From Hexactinellida sp. DTS-2022 (lineage: Eukaryota; Porifera; Hexactinellida), in contig JAPNXP010000016.1 of assembly GCA_028753945.1 (NCBI GenBank), forward strand, positions 2,574,001 to 2,638,000: 64,000 bases of DNA. The letters run 5' to 3'. Positions 25,701 through 32,400 of this stretch are shown piece after piece (positions within the stretch are counted from its first letter, which is position 1; each line of letters begins with the position of its first letter). Under the pieces are notes generated by a model. The model saw nothing but the letters and a program-made list of their open reading frames with translations. It was not told the DNA's origin and made no database searches. The translations under genes were made by a program, and so were the position numbers.

Positions 25701-26551
25701 GAAGGAATAGAAAGAGAGTAGCGCCTACATAGTACAGTAGACTCTGTTAATTAATAGGAACACGGATAAGGGAAATATATCGGTTAAGGAGTACAAGGTT
25801 AATTCCCCTAGCCTATACAAATGCATGCAAGTGACTCCGGTTAATTCAAATTCCGGTTAATACGAACATATTTCAACGGTCCTCTGCTGTTCCTATTAAC
25901 GAGAGTCAACTGTATATGTAATCTTTAAGTTTTGAGGATATAATTTATCATAATTATCCCTAGTCAGATAATACAATAAAGTATTAACAAAACCATGGAT
26001 ACGTAGCTAGAAATACAAATTATGCGGTTTTACATTATATGCATACAAGTTACTTATCATAACGGTTACAAATGAAATTGTATAACTTACATAAATACAA
26101 TTTTGTAGACTTATAAAAGGACTTATTTAATCACTAAATACAATCTTGCAATTATAATAATTGTAGAAATAATTAAATTTTAAATAATTTTGAAGTAATT
26201 CAACTTTTCAACGAAATTTTCGATAAATACGAAATTTTTATATTCGGAATATAATCTTACATACAAGCTAGTTTATTTATGACTATGAATAGCTGACAAT
26301 AATAACATTGTGATAAACAATAACATTCCAACTTACCAAATAACTTGTGGATATAAAATCATATTTCTAAGTAGATTTGGTAATTCTACAAAGTTCCCAT
26401 CTTCTAGCATAAGAGCCCCTTCATTTAATTCCCCATTCAGTTTGTGCAGGCATACTTTGGCTAATTGCCACTGTCCCAAACTGACGTAATTGAAGAATGC
26501 GTATAATAAGCGCAAAGGTTCCTGTTTCGATTCAGATTCCAATAAGTCCAT
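1..26551 (-). CDS. ZFYVE26: ZFYVE26 (spastizin / FYVE-CENT), N-terminal third, multi-exon, 3' end outside window
   Basis: Spastizin is a large endolysosomal PI3P-binding protein that works with spatacsin and AP-5 in lysosome reformation and cytokinesis. Exons read on the minus strand, with GT-AG borders and matching phases: 26551-26337 (ATG), 25724-25637, 25074-24982, 23333-23024, 21435-21131, 8087-7916, a candidate 23-nt microexon 7745-7723, 7411-7323, 6313-6131, 3198-3019, 2588-2379, 1729-1625, 844-546, 113-1 (open at the edge). About 795 residues are visible; the human protein has about 2,540, so the FYVE finger lies outside. Similarity to vertebrate ZFYVE26 is spread over several exons: the start (FFNYVSLGQWQLAKVC), the block at 8087-7916 (WRPMSSLLLLLAWEQC), YRSFCAIRLTMDAILC, LEILENIYSLLFL and EANWRYKLVTS. 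The weak point is the junction from 7916 to 7411, whose phases match only through the microexon. The 13 kb intron hosts two bZIP genes. Confidence 0.9.
356..421. mobile_element. Family A right-end fragment
   Basis: TGTATTGAAAATTGAAATGG to ACGAGGTTCTACTG; left half absent. Confidence 0.7.
955..1100. mobile_element. Family K element, reverse orientation
   Basis: TATAAAGCAGTATGTATTTC and CCGAAGGGGTACGTTATAAC match the other two K copies. Confidence 0.65.
1777..1895. mobile_element. Family L element
   Basis: TTATACATCGGCCAACACCT start, AAAGGTGTTGGCGGAAATAA end. Confidence 0.75.
1900..1975. mobile_element. Family D left fragment
   Basis: CAGTAGATGCCGGATATAAG to GGTTGCCATATACCCC, then joined to a family M fragment. 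Confidence 0.7.
2119..2302. mobile_element. Family C inverted-repeat element, reference copy
   Basis: CAGTCGACTCCGCTTAATAG start and CTATTAAGCGGAGTCGACTG end, a perfect 20-bp terminal inverted repeat. Internal CCGCTTAATCGGGTCAAA occurs twice. Confidence 0.88.
2750..2970. repeat. Degenerate TTTG tract
   Basis: TTTG and TTTA tetramers with many interruptions in a ZFYVE26 intron; no coding signal. Confidence 0.7.
3333..3503. mobile_element. Family B inverted-repeat element, reference copy
   Basis: CAGTTGACTCTCGTTAATAG start, ACGAGAGTCTACTG end, TA flank. Distinct from family A by GGTTAAGGAGTACAAGG and TGCATGCAAGTGACTCC blocks, but sharing the GGGGACCGTC block. Confidence 0.8.
3672..3880. repeat. 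TATTGTACTG / TATTAC microsatellite-like array
   Basis: Irregular alternation of ACTGTATTGT, ACTATATT and ACTCTATT. A related array lies at 5,887-6,115 and short pieces at 4,029-4,090. Both sit in ZFYVE26 introns. Confidence 0.8.
4088..4156. repeat. GC-rich hairpin cluster 1
   Basis: CGCGCTACGCGCG and GGGCCTGTGGCCC are perfect short stem-loops joined by TTCTTACAACTTGCACTC, in DNA that is otherwise AT-rich. Confidence 0.7.
4512..4580. repeat. GC-rich hairpin cluster 2
   Basis: CTCGCTACGCGCG and GAGCCTTCGGCCCTC in the same order and spacing as cluster 1, with TTCTCACAACTTATTCTC between. Confidence 0.7.
4877..4998. repeat. Imperfect 61-bp direct repeat
   Basis: GAGCCATTTTCAGCTGCG at 4,877 and GAGGCATTATCAGCTCG at 4,938 begin two diverged copies that both include GAACTTC-GG and AGGCGT. 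Confidence 0.6.
5141..5290. repeat. 81-bp tandem duplication
   Basis: AAATGAATGTCAACAAT at 5,141 recurs at 5,222 and the two copies stay nearly identical to CAATCAAAATGCGAT. Located within the LINE/SINE-like tract at 4,672-5,350. Confidence 0.85.
5780..5867 (+). mobile_element. Possible retroelement 3' end with A tail
   Basis: CTGCCAAATTTCAAGTCTG then about 18 consecutive A. The CCAAATTTCA phrase is typical of translated-frame remnants near LINE/SINE ends. A similar phrase (GCCAAGTTTCAGCCCTC) occurs at 63,801. Confidence 0.35.
5887..6115. repeat. TACTGTATTATACTGTATTA array
   Basis: Alternating TACTGTATTA and TATACTG units; ends 15 nt from the donor of the ZFYVE26 exon 6,313-6,131. The repeat core resembles the CTACTGTA tip of the nearby inverted-repeat elements. 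Confidence 0.8.
6320..6357. repeat. CAGTATA heptanucleotide repeat
   Basis: Five CAGTATA-type units just upstream of the acceptor of the ZFYVE26 exon at 6,313 (minus strand). Confidence 0.7.
6398..6570. mobile_element. Family D inverted-repeat element, reference copy
   Basis: CAGTAGATGTCGGATATAAG start, TATAACCGGCATCCACTG end; internal GGTTATAAGAACA motifs and AACGGTTGCCATATACCC. Confidence 0.85.
6655..6860. repeat. 47-bp tandem repeat, about 4.4 copies
   Basis: Near-identical 47-bp units starting CCTATATGTAGTCCG at 6,661, 6,708, 6,755, 6,802 and a partial at 6,849, in a ZFYVE26 intron. High identity implies recent expansion. Confidence 0.9.
7497..7650. mobile_element. Family A element, decayed
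   Basis: GTAGAACCTCGTTAGTACG start and GTGTACGCCTTATCCAG; the right half merges into ATACGATTATAACGAAG (family E-like). Confidence 0.6.
7723..7745 (-). CDS. ZFYVE26: Candidate 23-nt microexon of ZFYVE26
   Basis: The exon ending at 7916 leaves one base of a codon, whereas the exon starting at 7411 begins in phase 0, so direct splicing shifts the frame. A 23-nt segment with TAG before it and GTAATA after it repairs the frame and adds NQKPCRLW. It was found by looking for a phase solution, so it may be chance; it also lies beside a short inverted repeat. RNA evidence is needed. Confidence 0.35.
8163..8340. mobile_element. Family E inverted-repeat element, reference copy
   Basis: CAGTTAACTCCCGTTATAAC start, GTTATAACGGGAGTTGACTG end; five or more palindromic TTCGTTATAACCGGA-type motifs inside. 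Confidence 0.85.
8920..9076. mobile_element. Family A inverted-repeat element (pogo/Tigger-like MITE), reference copy
   Basis: CAGTAGAACCTCGTTAGTAC at one end and its reverse complement (AACGAGGTTATACTG) at the other, flanked by TA. Inside are repeated GGTTAATACGAA-type motifs and GGGGACCGTCAAAATG. The length (157 bp), TA target and iterated motif are typical of non-autonomous pogo-type Tc1/mariner elements. No transposase. Confidence 0.85.
11024..11190. mobile_element. Family A element
   Basis: Full length, opposite orientation to the reference; CAGTAGAACTTCGTTAG end and GAAGTTCTACTG end, TA flanks. It explains the 62-aa minus ORF here. Confidence 0.85.
11703..11738. repeat. TTTG tetranucleotide tract
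   Basis: Nine perfect TTTG units inside the large ZFYVE26 intron. Confidence 0.9.
12557..12725. mobile_element. Family F inverted-repeat element
   Basis: Reverse orientation to the reference at 48,145; contains CATAATAAGCGAACTCAAC and GGGACCATAGGGCTTGTTC. Confidence 0.8.
12781..12905. mobile_element. Family L element, diverged
   Basis: TTATATATCGGTCAACATC start; right end GTGTAACAGATATAAG is decayed. Confidence 0.65.
13489..13590. mobile_element. Family C element, short form
   Basis: 102 bp; CAGTCAACTCCACTTAATAG and TGTTAAGCGGAGTTAACTG ends. Confidence 0.85.
14146..14153 (+). promoter_or_regulatory. TATA box of bZIP copy 1
   Basis: TATAAATA, 54 nt between its end and the ATG at 14,207. 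Same motif and similar spacing as the other intronless genes in the window. A second TATA-like run (TATATATAA) sits at about 14,188 but is too near the ATG to be the main box. Confidence 0.55.
14207..14665 (+). CDS. Small intronless CNC-type bZIP transcription factor (copy 1)
   Basis: Intact 152-aa single-exon ORF. Residues 41-65 (INEFNKIINRDCFSEIERAY) resemble the CNC homology segment that precedes the basic region in NF-E2/NRF factors. Residues 66-87 form a bZIP basic region with N-R-K-A-A-K-V-S-R (N74 to R82). Leucines at 92, 99, 106 and 113 give a regular zipper, the first exactly ten residues after the conserved Arg, as bZIP geometry requires. CNC proteins normally have NxxAAxxCR; here the Cys is Ser. 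No activation domain, Neh domain or nuclear export motif is recognisable, and the protein is far shorter than NRF factors. A TATAAATA lies 54 nt before the ATG, and AATAAA overlaps the stop codon. It sits in the large ZFYVE26 intron on the opposite strand. Expected to bind DNA as a dimer, possibly with small Maf or its paralogue (inference). Confidence 0.82.
   Translation: MSLTKDYLQKLNISKDILIENYTTIAHNKEFLLLVDKNKVYSVTINEFNKIINRDCFSEIERAYIREQRKKAVNRKAAKVSRIRRKDEEKSLDNSVRELEIIKCELLRQQMYLEKEIAFYQLQCQQGLYEQTPQWNGAHQDTIFNPHFTYYK
14661..14666 (+). terminator. Polyadenylation signal overlapping stop codon of bZIP copy 1
   Basis: AATAAA whose TAA is the stop codon of the 14,207 gene. The Ser-rich gene shows the same overlap at 38,700-38,705. 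Implies very short 3' UTRs if used; another signal downstream is possible. Confidence 0.35.
15130..15230. mobile_element. Family C element
   Basis: TACTCCGCTTAATAGAGCC start, ATATTAAGCGGAGGCGAC end; about 500 bp downstream of bZIP copy 1. Confidence 0.8.
16147..16294. mobile_element. Family B element
   Basis: GACTCTCGTTGTTAATAC start, ACGAGAGTCTATTG end; diverged. Confidence 0.75.
16550..16741. mobile_element. Family F element
   Basis: CAGTCAAGTTCCTTTATTC start, AACAGACCTGACAG end. Confidence 0.78.
17400..17573. mobile_element. Family A element, diverged
   Basis: CAGTAGAGCCTCGTTAGTAG start; right end GAGGTTCTATTAT is decayed. The central part (CCATTGAATAG-type) resembles the copy at 49,204. 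Confidence 0.75.
18595..18761. mobile_element. Family F element
   Basis: CAGTCAGGTCTGCTAAATA start, AAGAACCTGACTG end; a loose F fragment lies at 18,424-18,470. Confidence 0.82.
19145..19550. mobile_element. Family H element joined to a family I-like element
   Basis: H body (AATTGTCACCAAAGGGATTG to TTATAGACAGGTTATAAC) runs into CCAGTAAACCCTCGTTAATC, an I-type start, ending in TCCTAATCCGAACTATT. It accounts for the 86-aa ORF at 19,231. Confidence 0.65.
19697..19736. repeat. TTG tract abutting the bZIP copy 2 stop
   Basis: Perfect TTG repeat on plus (CAA in the minus-strand transcript) directly following the stop codon. Confidence 0.9.
19737..20180 (-). CDS. Small intronless CNC-type bZIP transcription factor (copy 2)
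   Basis: Paralogue of the plus-strand bZIP at 14,207. The frame is open from 20,312, but I choose the ATG at 20,180 because the 147-aa product then starts MSIL..., colinear with MSLT... of the paralogue, and because a TATATAAAG box lies about 75 nt upstream; the longer start would lie before the TATA box. Residues 40-60 match the CNC-like segment (VIFNKIIYNECFTDAERAY). The basic region is N-R-R-A-A-N-V-S-R (N69 to R77), and the zipper heptads are L87, M94, L101, L108. The C-terminal tail is acidic and aromatic (DDYYDLP), possibly activating. A CAA-repeat tract (TTG on plus) follows directly after the stop. It lies in the same strand sense as its host gene ZFYVE26, inside the 13 kb intron, so it could be transcribed with the host pre-mRNA unless its own promoter dominates. 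Confidence 0.82.
   Translation of the reverse strand: MSILKFQIASAILIDNFAQLSMNGDFLSLLDRNKVKDIPLVIFNKIIYNECFTDAERAYIREERRKCVNRRAANVSRMRKRQENLILESKMSEMQVTKNDLLKEKYSLVEEIEFFKQETEQNLLTDSLFDDYYDLPIFNSIFDYTAN
20255..20263 (-). promoter_or_regulatory. TATA box of bZIP copy 2
   Basis: TATATAAAG on the minus strand, about 75 nt before the chosen ATG at 20,180. It supports that start over the upstream in-frame ATG at 20,312, which would lie before the box. Confidence 0.55.
20920..21092. repeat. CAAA/AAAC tetranucleotide tract (TTTG on minus)
   Basis: Long AAAC tract with AAAT and AACC variants, about 40 nt intronic of the ZFYVE26 donor at 21,130. It yields spurious VCLFVCLF ORFs on the minus strand. 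Confidence 0.9.
21480..21613. mobile_element. Family B partial element
   Basis: CAGTAGACTCTCGTTAATAG start, right end lost at about 21,613; family A element 80 bp downstream. Confidence 0.7.
21690..21862. mobile_element. Family A element
   Basis: Left tip lost (begins AAAACCTCGTTAAATAC); right end GAGGTTCTACTG intact. Confidence 0.8.
22517..22652. mobile_element. Family A element, left tip missing
   Basis: Begins within ATACGAAATTCCGG; right end CGAGGTTCTACTG. Directly followed by a family L element. Confidence 0.8.
22653..22778. mobile_element. Family L inverted-repeat element
   Basis: ATATCGGCAAACATCTTTTT start and AAAAGGTTTTGGCCGATATA end form a terminal inverted repeat. Other copies: 1,777-1,895; 12,781-12,905; 36,300-36,420 (decayed); 38,878-38,980. 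Confidence 0.75.
22780..22973. mobile_element. Family F element
   Basis: CAGTCAGGTTCTTTATTTA start, AAGCAGACCTGACTG end; directly follows a family L element. Confidence 0.85.
23404..23572. repeat. AAAC/AACT tetranucleotide tract
   Basis: AAAC, AAAT and AACT tetramers; in ZFYVE26 sense this is a T/G-rich tract about 70 nt upstream of the acceptor at 23,334. Confidence 0.85.
23576..23627. repeat. Interspersed repeat with ACTATACTATAGTATAG palindrome
   Basis: GGCAGTAATTTCAATACTAT through AGTTGGCACAGTAATAACC matches 63,877-63,930 closely. Family of unknown class; the copy at 63,8xx follows a retroelement-like tail. Confidence 0.6.
24909..24966. repeat. 31-bp tandem duplication
   Basis: TACGTACTAAAATGTAGAT followed by TTCGAA occurs twice directly upstream of the ZFYVE26 donor at 24,981 (intronic side). 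Confidence 0.8.
25366..25522. mobile_element. Family A element
   Basis: Full length with CAGTAGAACCTCGTTAG and GAGGCTCTACTG ends, TA flanks, in a ZFYVE26 intron. Confidence 0.85.
25735..25912. mobile_element. Family B element
   Basis: CAGTAGACTCTGTTAATTAA start, ACGAGAGTCAACTG end. Confidence 0.8.
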
Positions 26552-27694
26552 AGGAATCAGTTATTAGAGCTAATTCTATTGGCTGAAAATAGGTTGAAAT
26601 TGAAAGAATTAGATAAGTTGACTAATTCTCGAATAATGAATAATTAATAAAAATTATTATTCAATAATAGTCTGTTTGGATAAAGGTAAACTGATTAACT
26701 TTTCGTCACTTAAAGGTGTAAAATATTTAATAAATTATCCATAATTCAAGATTAGTCGATTTCGTAATATAGTTAAAAAAACTGATTAAGTTCTTTGTAA
26801 AATATTCAACTATAATATAATGAATATAATTCCATATTAATGTGATGTCAGTTAGAATTTGATTCTTGTAAAATTTGACATTTCACAAAATTATTTTCTC
26901 CTAATTACACATACATAGTTCAGTTTAATTAATTAATTAGAGTAAATTACTTAGTAATATATTACACTCATTGTATAATATAGTAGATATAAAATAATAT
27001 TGTACAAATCCCTTAATTAAATTGATTAATAACATTATAGTCAGTACTTTAACAATTTACTTAATTAACAAATGCATGAATAATATTATACAGAAATAGT
27101 AAGCTTTGGAAAATTAAATATTTATTTATTCTTCTTCTTCAATTTGGTTGCTTTCTTGGGAAAAAGATCTTTTCTTATTAAAACTGAATTTTCTGGTTAT
27201 CCTATAAAACAGTCTCATTTGTATTGCGAATAGTGGATGCATTTTGTTTATATAAATTTACCAAACATTTTAGTTGTATTTATACAACAAAAACTGATGT
27301 GTTTATATATTAATAGATTCGCAGGATAAGAACACTTTTATTTGTAGAATTATGCGATCATAAATTCGTTTATGTCACTCGTGAAACCTTGAATTTATCT
27401 AAAACTGATCGCTTAATTGTAAGTTTTATTTATTGGTTTCCTAATGAATTCGGTCATCATTAATAAATCCAAAAAATAGATAATATTTAAATTATAATCA
27501 ACTAATCTTACGTATAATTATTATTGTAAAAGTAAGAATACTGAATTCGAATTGAGAGAAAGTGGTATATCGAATTTCTGCAATAAATATGATGCCAACA
27601 ATTCAACTGCATTATATATTAGGCACTAATACACATATAAACACAAGGCATTATAAATTGATAAGAAAATCTAAAGTTTGAAGAAAATACTAAA
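26552..27694. other. Divergent intergenic region, ZFYVE26 / ubiquitin-like-Death gene
   Basis: About 1.1 kb with no recognised mobile element, unlike most gaps in the window. Probably contains both promoters; holds the doubtful 38-aa ORF. Confidence 0.5.
27126..27242 (-). CDS. Possible 38-aa small ORF (uncertain)
   Basis: ATG at 27242, stop at 27126. The product begins MHPLFAIQMRLFYRITRKF, has a basic middle and ends in four Glu. A TATAAATA-like sequence lies about 45 nt upstream on the minus strand, and AATAAA overlaps the stop, the same layout as the intronless genes nearby. No homologue is recognised, and in AT-rich DNA this could be chance. It lies in the region between divergent ZFYVE26 and the ubiquitin-like/Death gene. 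Confidence 0.2.
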   Translation of the reverse strand: MHPLFAIQMRLFYRITRKFSFNKKRSFSQESNQIEEEE

Positions 27695-29404
27695 ATGAAG
27701 TTGTTTATAAGACTGGAGACGAAGACTTATGAAATTGAAGTCGACCCGATCGATAAAATAAAAACTCTCAAATTGAAAATGACGGATAAAGCTGGGGTAT
27801 TACCTTACCAACTAACTTTTCTTCATTGCGGTAAGTAACTAATTAGTTAGGTAAGTTCGTTCAAATGTTACGTAACGCTTCCAAGGGGGGGGGGTCAACC
27901 AATGTGTGACAGACCATTCATTTGAATTACAAGACCATTTTATATAGGCTACATACTACATACCAGTGTATTATACAGCCATTTGTAAATACGCTCCTAA
28001 TCCTGAACTGATACAATTTTGAATTTTCATACGAAAAAATCAGAAATTAATTTACGGTATAGGAGAGGATTCCTAATTTTCGCGCTCCTAAATTCAAATT
28101 TGCCAAAAAACATGTACCAAAAGGAGCGTCTCGCGCTCCTGAATAATTCCTTGGTGACAGACCACATTTTTGAATTACAAAATGTTCCAAAAAACGTGAC
28201 ATAAAGAGGGGCGTATAATTCCTTGTAATTTTGTGTTTTGTAATGTTTGACGGACGCCTTATGTTGTTTGTAATATAAGTTGTTAGTTATTCCGTTCATT
28301 TGACATTTAGCGAACAAGCAATTTTACTTACACCGGTTAATTACTAATTAACCAATATATTTTGTATTGAAAGGCTTTGAAGGGACTGAAATAATGTTTG
28401 TATCATAACCTGTTCGTAGTAACGAGGTTCTACTGTAATACTGAAGCTAAATATAAGTTATATAATATTGTTATAGGTCGGTTGTTGGATGAATCTCGAA
28501 CTTTCGAACAAGAGAAAATCCGGACGGAATCAACAATCCAAATTACACGCGTTCAAACAGAAGGAGAATACTTAGAGCTATCGATTGTATCACAAATTAA
28601 TCCTTCAATGAAAACATACATTAGGATACAAGAAGGCAGAAAAATAAGTTTTCTAAAAGAAAAAATATTTGATGAATTTAAATGTAGGCCCGAAAAGCAA
28701 CTTCTTATTGCTATAAACGAGAAAAAACCTAGCAGTTTAATTTATTTACAAGACGAAAAAGGAATTTGGGAATACGATTTTGATCACGAATTTAAAATAT
28801 TTGTGTATTACGAATTTGAAGGAACAATAACATTTAGTCATCGACGAACTTCTGAAAAGTTTAAACTAAGAATTAAATCAAACTGCACTATTAGGCAGAT
28901 TAAAGATAAATTGAGAGACGAATTGAATATTGGAACAGTAACGGAGATTTATAACGAGCATAATGTGAAACTTAATAATGAAACTAGTTTGGCAGAAAAT
29001 CGTATTACTCCTTCTGATGTACTACAAATAGAAATACTAGGTTAGTTTGTTAAATATACAATTTGGTTTGTTAACAATTATCACTAAATATTTCAATTTG
29101 GTTTATTAACAATCTCATTTAAGTAACAATTTGCAACAAAAATTTCGAATTATTTTAGTTTATTATTCATTGTTTTTCAATGAACAAAAAATAAACTGAA
29201 TATATCCATGGTACACCTTAATTACAATTGTAAAAATAGTCACATTTCAATTGTTAATTGGCATCAGAGAGAATACGTATTATCAAAAATATATAAAATA
29301 ATATTCATGGTCCAATCCGTGACCAATTAAACATTTTGAAATTTCCGTTTGATTTTAGGTGATTTTGCTGATGACAATCCTAAACACCAAATATATTTTC
29401 AACC

Positions 29405-29438
<34 letters not shown>

Positions 29439-32400
29439 CCACAACAACAACAACAACAACAACCACAACAACAACAACAACCACAACAAATACAACAACA
29501 ACAACAACAACACCACCACCAACCACAACAACAACATAGTGCTCCTCAAATGCGAGAACACAAATTCCATTCTCCCCCAGTAACTGCAAGAGAATCTCAA
29601 CAGATTTATTCGTACCAACAAACTTACCAGCAGCAAGCCACACATTCCCAAGAACATTCTAGAACACATTTCCCAAATGAAGCCATACAACAAGAGCATA
29701 GGGATCACAATAGACACACTATGTATGCGAAGAAACTCCCAAGTTTTGAGGATCCACAGATTAGAAGTGTAAACCCACCTTTGGGCCGCAGGAATGATAA
29801 TACCAGGAAAAGCGGTCACGACATTAGAGGAAGGGGGTATGTTAGTTATTTGAAATTATGCTTAATAGTATAGATTAACTTAAGGAGAAAATATACGTAG
29901 TTAAAAATTTTTAAATTACGTATGTGAATTTAGTATCGTACAACGAAATTTCGGGAAAAAATTACAATTCTAGATTTACAGTAGTTCTAGATTAAATTCG
30001 AACTCTCAAGGGAAAATTAATTTGGTATAATTAAACGGATGTTAGTCCACTGTATATATACAGTCAGGTCTGCTTATTGTGAACAATTTTCCGTCTGCTT
30101 AATAATATGAAGGTTTTCTTAAATCCCAATTTAACAACTTACATAGGGTTTGTATTAAGTTGAGTTCACCTATTATGAAGTCTCTATTATGAACACAATT
30201 TTTGATCCCTTGAATGTTCATAATAAAAGAACCTGTCTATAATATTAAGATAATGGAAAGTTCTAGAAGTAATTATATTTTCTGGAAATATTATATTATA
30301 TACCATCCTAGGTACGATACAATTCCAAGGAAAATGGATGAAAGAAGCCCTTTCCAAAACGTAAGCCAAGATGATTGGTTTGGCAACGCAAGTAAGTTTA
30401 CTGTTTTAAATACTCCTCTAAACCATGGATATATTAATACATAATTTACTTAATAAAAAATGGTATACTTGGTATGATAATATTGTGAATTGATCCATAG
30501 TTTTAATTAATGTTAGTTTTCCTTGAATACATCCATTGTTGTATTACAAATTAATTACTAATTAATAACTACAGTAGAACCTCGTTATACGAACACGGTT
30601 AATACGAACACTATTTCAGTGCCCTTCAAAGCATTTTTAGACAAATGATATTAGTTAATACGAATTCCGGATATAACGAAATGGAGATTTTCCCCCAGAG
30701 CACTAAATGCATTAATTATTATCCGCTTATAACGAATATCCGGATATAACGAAGGGATTTACAGGTCCCAAGCACTTCGTTATAACGAGAGTTGATTGTA
30801 TGGTGATAATAGCTAGAATTAATAATGGAATTTGTTTACTCAGCTAATATTTTTCTACTTAAGCAAGTAGGAAGTTAAACACTCATGTTATAATTACACA
30901 AATGCTTAATATATAATATTGGTTGAATATTAATTTATTAAATTATCTACAAACTACGTAATTCGGAATTAAGATTTTCCATTTATTTTCTCCTGTTGCA
31001 TAATTAGGATTTTATATACATTATCGCAGATGGTTTTACAGCTTGCAAATCAATTCGACAGATAATGAAAATATCCTACGTATTTATAGAAGCACATACA
31101 AATGCATTGAATACATTAGACTCTCGTTAATAGGAACACGGATAAGGGAAATATCGGTTAAGGAGTACAAGGTTTAATTCCCCTAGCCCATACGAATGCA
31201 TGCAAGTGACTCCGGTTAAAATACGAATTTCTAGATAATACGAACATATTACGACGGTCCCCTGGTGTTCGTTCTATTAATTGAAAGAGTATATTTGTAC
31301 ATACGTAGATGTGTAAACTTTATGTCTCATTACTCTCATTAAATTATTATCTATAAACCATCCTTGGAAAGTTAAATAACAAGTTCGCTTTTCTTAATAC
31401 GTGTAATCATAACCTTTGTCCCAACTTAACAATGGCAGTAAATTTATTATTTAAAACCGAGAATACATTTGTAAATACAGTATAATCTCGTTAGTAGGAA
31501 CACCAGGGGACCGTTAAATGTGTTCGCATTATCCGGAATTCGTATTAACCAATATCATTTGTATTTAAAAGGCTTTGAAGGGGACTGAAATAGTGTTCGT
31601 ATTAACCAGAATTTCGTATTAACTAACGAACTAACGAAGTTCTACTGTATTTATAAGGGACTATTTGAGATAGCAAAGGGAATTAGAGAGCTAACTAAAC
31701 AAAAGTATTACAGTTAACATTAACTATTTATTTAGGTGGTACTTATAATCCAACCACAGAAGAGTCTATTTACCAGAGAATCCCATCTGACAAACAGATC
31801 CCAAACACACAATACCCCCCCGTTGTTAGGCCCACAGGAGGTAAGTATTCGTATCGTTTCTATTTGTAGTAACTCCGTAATCCCGAAATAGTGGCCATTC
31901 TGATGTTACTTTAAGTCTCGTTTGACTTCATATCTTAGTACAGTAAACTTGTTATTCATTTTTAACATAATAATGCTTTGAATTGTATACAGTGAACTCC
32001 CGTTATAACGAAGTCGGATATAACGAAATTGATATTTCCCCCCAGAGCACTAAATGCATTAATTATTTTCCACTTATAACGAATATCTGGATATAACGAA
32101 GTAATTTACAGGTCCCAAGCACTTCGTTATAACGAGAGTTAATAGGAACCGTCGAAATTTGTTCGCATTATCCGGAAATTAGTATTAACCGGAGTCATTT
32201 GCATGCATTTGTATAGGTATTAAACCTTGTACTCTTTAACCGATATTTTGCCTTATGCATGTACGTATTAGCGAGAGTCTACTGTACTTTAATATGTATT
32301 TGCCAATTTGTTTATATTTATTTTACCATATGGATTGAACTTGTATAATGTAATTTGTCTATAAACTTTCTGAGTTTATTATTGCCTTGGGAAAGTAATT

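Noticed and set aside
28398..28476. N-terminal extension of the exon 2 ORF (MYHNLFVVTRFYCNTE...)
   Set aside because: Encoded by the end of a family A element and the acceptor region; splicing from 27,830 to 28,477 gives a complete ubiquitin fold instead.
29355..29819. Antisense and shifted-frame ORFs over the CAA tract (polyV, polyL, polyN)
   Set aside because: Shadows of the glutamine-coding exon of the ubiquitin-like/Death gene.
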